Assembly (NCBI GenBank): GCA_009761415.1
Contig: QUOL01000019.1
Coordinates: 1 to 64,000 of the forward strand
From: Sarcomyxa edulis
Taxonomy: Eukaryota; Basidiomycota; Agaricomycetes; Agaricales; Mycenaceae
Length of the DNA: 64,000 nt
Reading direction: 5' to 3'
The position numbers and the translations under genes are program-made. Positions 32,840 to 43,239 of this stretch are shown one piece after another. Each line of letters begins with the position of its first letter. The first letter of the stretch is position 1. The notes below the pieces were generated by a model that saw nothing but the letters and a program-made list of their open reading frames with translations, did not search any database and had not been told where the DNA came from.

Positions 32840-33258
32840 CTCGTAACTCCTAGCGCCGCAGTCCTCATCACACCGGAACACCACGGTCGTATGAAACACT
32901 TGGATCTCCGGTTCTATTGGTTGAGGGACAAGGTGGATAAAGGACACATTGGTCTCAAGTATCTTCCAACGGCTCAGATGCCTGCAGATATCTTGACCAA
33001 GGCGTTGGGACGGATGAAGGTGTTGGATATGGTGAAAATGCTTGGTTTGCGTAAAGGTTGATTTTGCAGAGTTGCATCATCATGGGGGAGTGTTGAGATT
33101 TGTGCTAAAGAACTCTGCCTTACTTCGCTTTCAGCCCCTTTACTTGTTTACTATTGTTTACTTCAGATGACTTAGCCTTCCCTGGAGTCAGCTCACTGCT
33201 CTTTATCTTTGAAAGTGAAGCTCGACTCCAGTGCTCTCTGAAGTGTCTCCCTTCAATA
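32840..33258 (+). mobile_element. 3' end of a copia element: RNase H tail, polypurine tract, LTR
   Basis: 32840-33061 encodes the end of a copia RNase H (SAAVLITPEHHGRMKHLDLR, then YLPTAQMPADILTKAL), ending TGA. A polypurine tract CATGGGGGAG (33081-33090) precedes a 168-bp LTR (33091-33258, TGTTGAGATTTGTGC ... CTCCCTTCAATA). The upstream part of this copia copy is missing; the KDZ element abuts it. It is on the plus strand, opposite to the truncated copia at 36-40 kb, but of the same LTR family. Confidence 0.75.
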
Positions 33259-33780
33259 CGTTCAAGCTTCCGAATCCACTATTGTCCCACCCATATTGTC
33301 CCACCCATTGAGGCTATTGAGTCTATCGTTTCTCCCGTCATTCCTACCGCAGCTCCTCTCACTTCTACGACTGATTCTCAACTTCAGCAACTGCTCATCA
33401 TGCAGTTTCAACAGCAACAACAACAATTTCAACTGCACCCACATCAATATCAGCCCTTCCCTCCTCTTGTTCCTGCACCAGCCACGCCCGCTTTACCACC
33501 ACCTGTAGCACCAATTGCTTCGGCGCCAGCATCTCCACAAAAAACCAATCTTCTTCGGCCGGTCTCTATTTCTGAATTTTGTACACGTTACAATGTCTCC
33601 AATACCGATAAAGCACGCCTCAAAACTCTCAAATTTGAGCCTGGAGATGAGTATCTTGAGAAGCTTGGAAGAGAAGATTGGGGAGATAAAGGAGTCGGCT
33701 TTACGGCTCTTGGATGGGCCCGCTTATTGGGGAAAAATCATCAGTTTCTCAAAGATGTAAAGAAAAGAGAGTGGGTCTAA
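33259..33780 (+). pseudogene. 5'-truncated gene with polyglutamine tract
   Basis: Open from the copia LTR edge to TAA at 33780. Contains LLIMQFQQQQQQFQLH, a Pro/Ala-rich stretch, then a conserved-looking C-terminal domain (RPVSISEFCTRYNVSN, FEPGDEYLEKLGREDW, GFTALGWARLLGKNHQFLKD) that recurs, from memory, at the C-terminus of agaricomycete hypothetical or transposon-related proteins. The natural start is cut off by the copia LTR; the apparent frame continuing into the LTR is fortuitous. Function unknown. Confidence 0.5.
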
Positions 33781-34127
33781 TGTTTCCGAGTTTTTCCTTG
33801 CATCATCATGTCTCTCTGTTGCAGTCGTTCGCATTCGCATTCGAGTTCTGTAGTTTTTGTTGTCTCAATCAGTATTTCGTCGTCTTTCTATTTTGTTGTC
33901 CAACCGTATAGTACTCTATTATAGTACAGGTTAATCCAACTTCTCGATGTGTAACCGTAGCTTACCAATGTTTGCTCGTGTTAGACTACAGCCTTACATA
34001 GAACGCTCAGCCTGTACTCTTACCTTCACCTTTTAATCGATACTCTGTTTCATTTTATCTGTTTCTCATCCTCAGTGTAGACCACCTCCGTTGGCTCACA
34101 CGATGTTCATTCATGACCGTCCCAAGC
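33781..34127. other. 3' flank of the truncated gene
   Basis: T-rich plus strand. No coding signal. Confidence 0.4.
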
Positions 34128-35185
34128 CTAATCTACATAGCCTGCATGCCGAAACCATCCTTCCGCCATTTCTCCAGTAATACACCCACATGCTTCTAGC
34201 AAAACTGCAATTGGATCCTCTGCATCTCTGATACGCTTTTACTGTGAGATCATATATATAATCAGGTCCGGGCAATACGGAGGAAGGTACAATAGCAAGC
34301 AGCCTGATATACGAGAACCATTGTTGAGCTCGTCAAATCTGAGAAATGGAGGTACACGGACCTGAAGCTTGAACAAGATCCGCAAGTGCAGTATTATGAT
34401 GTATACGGCAGTTGTCAAGAACGAGAACACTTCTGTTGTCTGGATATGGGGCCATACGGGGTAGCTGTGGGTAATTTATATGAGTGACTTGATAGAGAAT
34501 ACGAAGAGAAACTCACCACATCTTCGGCAACAAAATTGTAGAAGTCAAACAATTCTAATGACCCAGGTATTACTCGAGTCGCAATATATCCAGTCTTAGC
34601 GATGGCAGCTACTATCAAGAAGCGCTCTCCCCTCACAAACACATCAACAAAATCTGCCCGTTCTCCAACGGATGCCAAACCATATCAACAAGCGGTGGTG
34701 TGGTCGTTCTTTGCTGCCTCGTCAAGAAAAATGAATTGATCACCGGTGCCGTTGAAGAGGTCTCGATCTGCAAGGTTGGCCTTCCACTCTGCTCTCAATT
34801 CTTCGTCACGTTCTCGGGCTATTTTGTGGAGAAGTTTGCGGGTAAGACCTGCTTGCTGAAGATTTTCTTGGAGTGCCGAGACAGAAATTGCGATATCGTG
34901 ATGAATAGCAAGCCACCAGCAGAGTTCGTCAAGGTATGTGTCTGGACCACAATTGTAGACTTCTTTGATGGCAGTAAGAACAGCCCTGGTGATGATTCGG
35001 GTACGTCCTCGGAGAGGTGAGGGTGGGCGGACAGGAGTGCCAAGCTCTTCAAAAATGTTCCGCCATTGATAGAGGCTAGACAGTGAGATGCAGAGAGTTT
35101 CACAGATATCCGTTTCTTCCCAGCCAAGGTCCCAAAGACGTAGGGCTGTTTCTTTCATGTCACGACTAATATGACGGAAGCCCAT
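34128..35185 (-). pseudogene. Tc1/mariner (IS630-type) transposase pseudogene
   Basis: From MGFRHISRDMKETALRLW (helix-turn-helix, 35185) through ELCWWLAIHHDIAISVSAL, QFIFLDEAAKNDHTTA (first catalytic Asp in FLDE), an in-frame stop and shift at about 34683, FLIVAAIAKTGYIATRV, VLVLDNCRIHHN (second Asp), LYLPPYCPD (family landmark) and a closing RHAGYVD near 34130. An intron of about 65 nt near 34495-34440 is likely. Stops and frame changes make this copy non-functional as read. The superfamily's role is cut-and-paste transposition at TA. Confidence 0.7.
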
Positions 35186-35690
35186 TGAGAATTGGATGGA
35201 TATGAACGAACAAACGAGAGCGTGTGAGGCAAAAGCAACAAATTTCCTCATTTGGATTGAAAATTCTCAAAATTAAAAAATTGATCATTGTCATTATTTG
35301 GTGGAACTGCTGTAAATTGCTCGATTCTTGTTCAGTGCAGTGTGGAGGGTGTGTTGTGACTGCAGTTGGTCAATGCCGCGTACCGTATGCTCCTCTTTCT
35401 TCATAAGCCATTCACCCAGTCTCGATTTCTTATTAGTTTCTCCTACTTATACTTCCGTCACCATACTTATATCAAGACCTGCGAGCATGCCGGGTTTTTT
35501 TCCACCCGTCGTCTCACGCATCGCTCACAGGTATGTTTTCTCTCATTCGTAGTCTTCCCGTCGTCTCATGCATCACTCGCAGCCTTGCTCGTACGCAGTC
35601 ACTCAGTTTTTACTCTCTGATCATTGCATGAGAAGAGCCAGAGACAAAAACGGCCGTTTTTTAACTCCTCCGATCTCAACCAAAAATAAT
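35186..35690. other. Spacer before the YR retroelement gag
   Basis: The plus-strand open frame leading into gag begins at 35568; the likely start is the ATG at 35691. The left terminus of the YR element should lie here, but I could not match it to the right end. Confidence 0.4.
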
Positions 35691-36350
35691 ATGTCCACCG
35701 ACAATGCATCAGGAAACCAGGCTCCTCCTCCTGACCCAAATCAAGTGCCAGGTAACACCGATAATGCCCAAAACCAGTCTCCGCCACCCACTTTGGTCAC
35801 GCTTTCCCAAGCCGACTTGTTGTCCATTGCGAACACAATCGTACCGTTGATCTTGGCCCAATTTCCTTCAGTCCCAGTAGTGCCCCCAGCTCCGGCCTTT
35901 CCTTATCCACCGGGTGGTCCACAGCCAGGCACGCAGGGTCCTTTTGTTGGCCCACTTACCGGGAATCCCGCTGCTGGTGCGTCCCCGTCCCTTCTTGCTC
36001 AATTTCCTGAGGTCGAGGAGGCAGTCATCATCTTGATCGTAACGCACACCTTAAAATCCTCCGACCTCTACAAACTGGACGTCAAGTATCGGGACAAAGC
36101 AGACCGTGGTACGCTCGAGTTTGAAAACGGATTGGTTCGCGTTTGCACGGACACATCTACACATGATTATCCCACACCCCAGTCTATCAAGGCCCCACTT
36201 ACAGTGTACATACGGATCCTCATTGCGCACGCCGTTCCCACCGGCCACGTTGCAGAAGTAGCCCTCGCAACACTCGCGTATCTGGAGAGCTTCCTCAAGC
36301 TCCGCACAGAGTATGAATGGAGTGCAGTTCTCCAGTACCACCACTGCGGC
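35691..36350 (+). pseudogene. YR element gag-like protein, 3' truncated
   Basis: Starts MSTDNASGNQAPPPDPNQ; Pro/Gln/Asn-rich, then a more ordered part (SQADLLSIANTIVPLILAQF, FPEVEEAVIILIVTHTL, LESFLKLRTEYEWSAVLQYH). Gag proteins of DIRS-like elements have a similar low-complexity start and a C-terminal YEW...YH region. The frame is broken at about 36350, where antisense copia sequence begins. Confidence 0.55.
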
Positions 36351-39300
36351 GTTGGAGCAATGTCTCTGTGTAGTCAAAGCCAGGGCGCTGTGAGAAGCCT
36401 TGAGCAACCAAGCAACCCTTGTAGCGCTCAACAGAGCCATCTGCATTCCGTTTTACCTTGAACACCCACTTGCTCCCAATGGCCCTTGCACCAGGCGGCA
36501 ACTCAACTAGCTTGAAAGTGCCGTTCTGAACGAGGGACTCAATCTCTTCAGTGGCAGCATTCAGCCAGCGAGTGCGCTCCGGTTCAGGGCGCTCCATCGC
36601 TTCTTTGAAACTGCGTGGCTCGTTCTGATGAGAACTGGACGCCTTGAAAGCTGCAGCTCGCAAAGCAAACTCCTTGGTTGGGAAGAGCTCTGCTGCTAAC
36701 TCAGTCCAGGTCAGATAGTCGTCGAATTGGGCTGTGGCCACAAATTCAAGACCGGCCATCAGGACATCTGGATCGCTAGCAACATCCTGAGCTTCGACAT
36801 CTTCTTCATCCGAGTCTGAATCGATTACTGGAGGTGGCTTGCGTGGTGTGTCCCAGTTATCGAGTGGATCAGGAGAAACAGACTGGCGAGGAGGAGGATC
36901 GGCAGGAAGATGATCAGTGAGAGGAGCAGTTGGCAGAGGCGGAGTCATCTGAAGAGGATCCGGTGATTCTGGTCTAGGAGGAGCTGGAGCTGCTGCTGGA
37001 GTTGGGAGGCGTTGTAAGGGAGCTGGGACGTTGCGTCGCTGCAAATCCTGCAAGTTCATAGAACCTTTGGGACGCTGCAGACGCGGAGGATTACGACGTC
37101 GAGCTTGTGGAGGAGGAGAGGGAGTACGTGGTAGAGGAGGTTGAGGTGGTTGAGGTGGTAAAGGAGGTGCGACAGGAGGAGCAAAATCCGGAGCATTACC
37201 TGGAGCATCGCCTGCATTAGGCTGCTGAGGTGGCTGAGGAGGTGGTGCATCAACTCTAAAGTCGTCTAAATCATCATCTCCCCCATGATGCGGCACATCG
37301 TCATCATCTGAGGACACTGAGGCAGGAGGAGGAGGAGGAGGAAGAGGGTCTGAGGAAGGCAGATCGTCAAGCAAGTTAATCGCAGTAGGGGAATTACCAG
37401 GGTAGTAGCGTTCATCAAAGACCGCATAGCTGCTGGTGATGAATTTCTTAGCAGCCGGGTCCCAGAAGAGCCATGCTTTTACACCTTCTGGATATCCAAT
37501 AAAGATGCACTTCCTAGAATGGGGTTGGAGCGCTTTACGCTTCTCCTTGTGGATGAGAACGTAAGCGAGACATCCAAAGACTCGGAAGTAAGAGACGTCA
37601 GGTTTCTTCTTCTTCCAAGCAGAATAAGGGACTTCGCCGTTCAAGGCAGAAGTAGGTGTCCTGTTCCGAGTGTGGACGTAGGCAGAGACGGCACGAGCCC
37701 AGAACGACGCAGGGAGCTTGGCTTCAACCATAAGAGAGGTAGCAGCTTCAGCAATCTCTCTGTTTGGGCGCTCTGCAGCTCCATTCTGGTGCGGTTCGTT
37801 GGGCTCAGTGTGCTGTCTGGCAATGCCGTGGTCGACACAGAACTGAATGAACTCCTTCCCCATGTACTCACCCCCTTTGTCATCACGGATCTTGCGAAGC
37901 GGCACCCCCAGAGCCTTCTCAGCATAAGCTTTGAAAGACTTGAAGGCTGCAAACGCGTCACTCTTGCGCTTGAGATAGGCAACCACCCAGTAACGCGTAG
38001 CATCGTCGATGAACGTCATCCAGTAGCGATAGCCCTCCGGAGTCTGAACAGGCATAGGCCCCTTCAGATCCGTGTGGACCAAAGCTAAAGGCTTCGTTCG
38101 ACGAGTAGCAGTTAGAGGAATGTTGTGACGGTGTTGCTTGCCAGCAATGCAAGGCTCACAGATGGGATCAGGTTTGTTGGGAGACTCAAGAGAGATGCCG
38201 GTCACGAGTTTCTTGCTGAGCATGCGTTTGACATCGACGTAGTTGAGATGAGACAAACGCCGGTGCCAGAGACTCAGATCAAGCGGCAGAGTGCTGGCTC
38301 GATTGGCAATCTCTGCAGGGATGCGGAGAGAACGACCATTGAGATACCCCAGATTCCGATCGGTGACTGTAGCAGTGAAGAGGAGGTTGTTGTTGATGAA
38401 GAAACTGGCAGTGCGTCCCAGTATCCGGATTTCATATCCTTTCCAAGCGGTGAGATGGAAGAGAGATAATAGATTGCTGCCAAGGGCAGGGACATGTAAG
38501 ACATCATGAAAAACAATGGGACGCATTTCTACACCATCGACCACCGGCTGAAACTCCACAGACCCAATACCCGCCGAATAGATGACAGAGCTGTCTGCAA
38601 GACGAACTCCAACGACGTGAGGCGAGTAGGATCGAAACCAATGACGATGAGGAGTCATGTGTGAAGAGGCACCTGTATCGGCGGTCCAGTCAGCAGCGGC
38701 GCGAGATTTGAGCCAAGCGGCACGATCAGAAGATGACAGAGCACTTGCATGACCAGCAGACTCGAAATGAGCGACGTTGGCAGATTCCTCTACATTCTCC
38801 TGCACCTCGTTCGCATTCTCCTTCTTCCCCTTGGATCCTCTAGAGCCCCTTCCACCCCACTTCGCTCCGGAGTCCTTGGCCTTCAAGGAAGCTGCCTTGA
38901 ACTTGTTGCAGTCCTTGAGAACGTGGCCTTTGGCGTTGCAAAAGAAGCATTTGCCGTTGACGGAGGCTTGGAGGGCAAGAACAGGAGAGGTGCTGTCGAC
39001 GTGACAAGTGGAGCGTTGGGTGTCCTCGTTCTGGAATTCAGAGAAGAGTTTCTCGAGGGTGAGAGAGTCGAGGAGAAGGATGGATGAGACAAAGGAATTG
39101 TAGTCGTGAGGGAGGGCGCGGATGAGAGTCATGATTTCGAGTTCCTCATCGAGTTGCTCCATGGTGAAAGCTGTGGGACGGAGATCCTTGATAGCCTGCA
39201 TGGCTTCCTGAGTCTTAGCCATCAGAGCAGAGAGGGATTCATCCTCCTGCTTCCTGATGCTGAAGAGGTCGTCATAGACAGCAAAACGCGTACCAGGCTT

Positions 39301-39618
39301 CTTCTGCTTATGAACATCCTCCAACTTCTTCCACATCTTCACGGGATCGCCATTCAACGGCTTGATATGCACCCTCTGATTTGGTTCCACAGCCAAAAAG
39401 ATCTCCCCACTAGCCTTGGAGAAGGCCGACTTCCAATCCCTCAACTCCTTCTTTTCAGCAGCAGTGGGTGCTGATGAGTCCACAGGCACAGGTTCAGGGT
39501 CAGAACCATTGGTGACGAGCCAGAGGTCCTTGGTAGAGAGGTAGGCCTGCATGTTGTCAGTCCAGGAACTGTAGTTGGAGTTGTTGAGGAGGTCAAAGGA
39601 ATGTTTGATGTCAGGCAT
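36351..39618 (-). pseudogene. Copia gag-pol, truncated in reverse transcriptase
   Basis: ATG at 39618. Order: gag (SWTDNMQAYLSTKDLWLV near the start; zinc knuckle CFFCNAKGHVLKDC at residues about 224-237), protease (ADTGASSH, catalytic Asp about 314), GAG-pre-integrase HHCC (LSHLNYVDV, CEPCIAGKQ), integrase core (LVHTDLKGP, RDDKGGEY, PHQNGAAERPNREI), a Pro-rich linker (DPLPPPPPPAS), then the start of RT (AIGSKWVFKVKRNADGS, LVAQGFSQRPGFDYTET). Right after TET the expected FAP is lost through a 1-nt frame change and the element ends. About 1,090 codons remain open, so the loss is recent, yet without RT catalytic residues it cannot move by itself. Confidence 0.8.
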
Positions 39619-39987
39619 GATTTCGAAGTTTTTGGGAGCAAAGTTGGCAGTGAGGGCGGAGTTTTCGAGCGATAAGGGAACGAATAAAATGTTTAGAAGC
39701 GGAATTACGAGGGAAACACACTGGTAGCAGATTTAGGATGATCCGATAAGAACTGAGCGAGTAGCGTCGAATTTGGTGAAAAATGAGGTGTCAGCCGTTG
39801 TCAGAGATCAAACTTGATTTGGGAAACAAGGTGATAGGGGTAGGTAGGGATGATGTATAGGATGCCAGAAAATGAGTTTGGAGAAGATCCGAGCAGGAAT
39901 GAGAGAGATAGAGTGAAAATGATTTTTGCAGGAGCTGGTGACAGGCGATCAATCTGATAAGGCTGTTAAAGCGCAGGGCCCATAACC

Positions 39988-40156
39988 TATTGAAGGGAGA
40001 CACTTCAGAGAGCACTGGAGTCGAGCTTCACTGTCAAAGATAAAGAGCAGTGAGCTGACTCCAGGGAAGGCTAAGTCATCTGAAGTAAACAATAGTAAAC
40101 AAGTAAAGTAGCTGAAAGCGAAATAAAGGCAGAGTTCTTTAGCACAAATCCCAACA
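39988..40156 (-). repeat. Copia 5' LTR (169 bp)
   Basis: TGTTGGGATTTGTGC...CTTCAATA on the minus strand. Same family as the LTRs at 33091-33258 and 40825-41050. Followed inward by TTATGGGCCC, the likely primer-binding region. Confidence 0.8.
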
Positions 40157-40246
40157 CAACCCAGCACAAACCTCAAATCGGCACTTGAGTTCTCCGAATC
40201 TGTCCAAGCTGACATCGAAGCTCACGTATCGAAGCTCACGTCGCCC

Positions 40247-40824
40247 TTGGCCGTATACACGGCCCTTTCCCCACTCCTCCCTTTCCTAATTTCCGATCTT
40301 TGCCTTTCGGCTCAATCACTAGGAAAAATGGGAGAAAGCGGCGGCGTATTCATCATCCCTCATGGCCAGATGGATCTTCGGTCAACTCGGGCATTCCCGA
40401 TTCAGAGGCGTACATCTTGTATGACTTCTTCGAGCAAGCTGTCCGTGATCTCCAGAACTCCGGCCCAAACTCTCTTATGGCCAAACTTGACCTCCAAGAC
40501 GCTTTCAAACACATTCCAGTACGTTTCGCAGATTGGCATTATCTGGGGTTTATGTGGTTAGACCAACTCTGGTATGACATCGTGCTGGCCTTCGGCCTGC
40601 GTTCAGCCCCATATATTTTTAACCTCTTCGCCAAAGCCCTCCATCGGATAATCTCTCGCCATATTCCTGGGTTCCTCCGTCATTATCTTGATGACTTCTT
40701 GCCAATTTTCCCACCTGCAACGACAATCCCTGATACTCAGAACGCCCTTGATTGGATCCAGGGCCTTGGCAACCAACTCGGTTTGTCCTTCCAAACAGCC
40801 AAAACAATGGGGCCAGCAACGTGT
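40247..40824 (+). pseudogene. YR element reverse transcriptase fragment
   Basis: Contains LMAKLDLQDAFKHIPV, FGLRSAPYIFNLFAKALHRI and RHYLDDFLPIF (YLDD active-site box with both Asp present). These are RT motifs of the DIRS type. The start is frame-shifted (frames change around 40300) and the end is broken by the solo LTR at 40825; sequence resumes after it as CIEFLGLELDSDAM. Confidence 0.7.
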
Positions 40825-41050
40825 TGTTGGGATTTGTGCTAAAGAACTCTGCCTTTATTTCGCTTTCAGCCACTTTACTTGTTTACTATTGTTTACTTCA
40901 GATGACTTAGCCTTCCCTGGAGTCAGCTCACTGCTCTTTATCTTTGACAGTGAAGCTCGACTCCAGGTACGTCGTCTTACTCTACTTAATATACATATCT
41001 TTGACAGTGAAGCTCGACTCCAGTGCTCTCTGAAGTGTCTCCCTTCAATA
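40825..41050 (+). repeat. Solo copia LTR inserted in the YR element RT
   Basis: TGTTGGGATTTGTGC to CCCTTCAATA, flanked by CGTGT (left) and CTTGT (right), a 5-bp duplication with one difference. Removing it joins PATC to IEFLGLELD in frame. The LTR is longer (226 bp) because a 30-bp unrelated sequence and a repeat of ATCTTTGACAGTGAAGCTC lie inside it. Confidence 0.8.
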
Positions 41051-41850
41051 CTTGTATCGAATTCCTTGGGCTCGAGCTTGACTCCGATGCAATGGAAGCC
41101 CGCCTTCCGTCCGATAAACTTACAACTCTTCGCGAACTCCTTGCTTCCTGGAATAAACGCACATCCTGCACCCTGAGAGAACTACAGGAACTCACGGGAT
41201 ATCTCCAGTTTGCCTCACAAGTCATTCCAGTCTCACGGGTGTTCATCCGTCAGCTCATTGATTTCTCCGTGACATTCACCTCCCCATTCTCTCAAAAACA
41301 CATCTCCAAGGGTGCCCGTGCTGACCTTGCTTGGTGGACTAGCTTTACCCCAAGTTGGAACGGTGTGCGCCTGCTACTCCCCGAAAGACCTATTCTACAT
41401 ATCTACACAGACGTGAGTGGGGTGAAAGGACTGGGTGGAATCTTTGGTAATGCCTGGTTCTCAACACGTGTTGCTCGGCGGCATCGCGTAAAGGACATAC
41501 AGTTCAAGGAACTACTTGCTGTAAACGAGGCGGTACTACGGTGGGGGAAGTTGTTTCAAGGGACTCACGTCATCTTCTATGTCGACAACGACAACGTTGT
41601 CGAAGCACTAAACAACCTCACTATTTGGTCCGCACCAACCATGGGCCTCCTTCGCAACTTCCTGATGATGACTGCCCAGATGGATTTTACATTTTCTGCT
41701 GTCTGGTTATCATCCTCGGAGAACGTGCTTGCTGATTTTGCCTTCCATTTTTTATTTATGAAATTATTCCAATCTGCTCCTTATCTTAACAAAAAGCCCA
41801 CCTTGAAGGCCCATCCGCCTTCTGGTACCCGTCCAATACTCAGTACACGC
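41051..41850 (+). pseudogene. YR element RNase H region
   Basis: Continues RT (CIEFLGLELD, LTTLRELLASW, LRELQELTGYLQFASQVIP), then RNase H (HIYTDVSGVKGLGGIFG, QFKELLAVNEAVLRWG, HVIFYVDNDNVVEALN). Asp of YTD, Glu of KEL and Asp of VDN match the catalytic set. The frame passes into the recombinase region with a shift near 41856. Confidence 0.65.
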
Positions 41851-41855
41851 CCCGA

Positions 41856-42780
41856 GTGGCATTCTACCTTTGGCACGGCCTCGCTTCCAGCACTCGGCAA
41901 ACCTACTCAACAGGGCAACGGTCATTTCTCAAGTTTTGCACCACCAACGGTTTTTGCAACCCCTCCCCTCTCCCAGCCACTCAAGCGTCCATCATGCAGT
42001 GGGTATCCTTGCTCGGAGGTCAGGTGCAGCCCAAGACCATCAAAGCATACCTCTCTCATGTCCGGTCTCTTCACATCGACAACGACCTCCCCTTCACCCC
42101 AACGGAGTCACCCATTGTCCAACAACTCATCCGTGGCATCAAACGCTACCACGGCCAGAAAGACCAAAAACCGAAACTTCCAATCACCCTCCCAATCCTC
42201 CTCATCATTCTACACCACATCGACGAGGCCCACAGCCTTGACCGTCAAATGCTCACAGCAGCCTGCTGTCTTGCATTCGCTGCATTCCTTCAATGCGGAG
42301 AATTCACGGTGGGAAACGCCGAGAAGTGGAATCCTGCCATCAACGTCTCACGTAGTGCAATCTCCTTCCTCCCTAACTTTGACGACGCAACCCATATGCA
42401 GCTCACACTCCCTGCATCAAAGACAGACCCCTTCCGCAAAGGCATCTCCATTCTCGTGGCCGCTGCCCCCTCTCAGCCATCTTGCCCTCTCGCTGCCATC
42501 AAGGCAATGTTTACCGCTCACCCAGCACCACCTGATGCCCCGCTGTTTCTCACACACACGGGCAAACCCCTCACGCGAACATTTCTCATTGAATCCATAC
42601 GCTCCGCCCTTCGCTCCAGTGGATTTGAAGAGCGACTTTATGCGGGGCAGAGTTTCCATCGAGGGGGTGCATCCTCAGCAGGGGCAGCAGGCTTCTCAGA
42701 CTACAAAATACAATTGCTTGGACGCTGGCGCAGCAACACTTGCGGAAGCGGGCCATTGCAAGCATGGCATACACGAGTCC
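41856..42780 (+). pseudogene. YR element tyrosine recombinase, catalytic residues lost
   Basis: N-terminal SAM-like part (LASSTRQTYSTGQRSFLKFC, YLSHVRSLHIDNDLPF), then the catalytic domain: CLAFAAFLQCGEFTV (the usual Arg of LRxGE is Gln here), PLFLTHTGKPLTRTF, AGQSFHRGGASSAGAAGFSD, LGRWRSNT. The box II HxxR-like and GRW segments are present, but the nucleophilic Tyr normally a few residues after GRW is missing. Probably inactive. Enzymes of this kind integrate a circular cDNA in YR retroelements. Confidence 0.65.
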
Positions 42781-43239
42781 TGCTTTTTTTAGTGGAAAAT
42801 TTATCGGAAAAGCTACTTTTGTCTACCATATCAGTAGTTAGTTTGTTTAACAAGTTTTCTTTCTTCATAGACTTTTTGCTTGATTTACATACACATTTCT
42901 ACGATGATAGATAGGTAGTATTAAATAGAAACTATAGTATTGGGTATATGTTGTTAGCCATCTATTGTATAGTGCCGTAGTGCAGCGGTAACACATTATG
43001 TTTTTTTTTTTTTTTTTAAGAAATTTACAATCTCAAGCTCGAGGTTCGAGTCTCCAACAAGTCATTTTATTTCCATCCATATGCTTGGCTTTTTGTTTGC
43101 CAACACCAGAATATGCCCAATTCCATATGTTGCAATTAGTTTGGTATGGAAATCATGACAACTTGTTGCTGTAGTTACGCCTTAAATTTGGCATGTTGGT
43201 TCAAGTATGATCATATTGTATCGTCAATTTTCTAAGCTA
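42781..43239. other. YR element 3' flank with a tRNA-like relic
   Basis: 42972-43060 has an A-box-like GTAGTGCAGCGG and a B-box-like GGTTCGAGTCT (43043-43053) split by a 17-nt T-run; stems do not pair, so it is a tRNA-derived relic at best. The right terminus of the YR element probably lies in 42800-42960. Confidence 0.35.

Larger units (their letters stand above)
36351..40156 (-). mobile_element. Truncated copia element with one LTR
   Basis: Runs leftward from its 5' LTR (40156-39988) through gag-pol to a break inside RT at about 36350; the rest of RT, RNase H and the 3' LTR are absent. Inserted between the gag and RT parts of the YR element. No target duplication can be recognised because the left end is deleted. 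Confidence 0.75.
35691..42780 (+). mobile_element. Tyrosine-recombinase (DIRS/Ngaro-like) retrotransposon, split by copia insertions
   Basis: Plus-strand pieces in order: gag-like (35691-36350), reverse transcriptase (about 40247-40824), RNase H (about 41053-41760), tyrosine recombinase (about 41856-42780). The gag and RT parts are separated by the truncated copia at about 36351-40156, and RT is cut again by a solo copia LTR (40825-41050). Domain order gag-RT-RH-YR without integrase or protease is that of YR retroelements. Interruptions and frame changes show it is dead. Confidence 0.75.

Noticed and set aside
42972..43060. tRNA gene with T-rich intron
   Set aside because: The T-run lies in the anticodon region without pairing stems, and the T-arm is imperfect.
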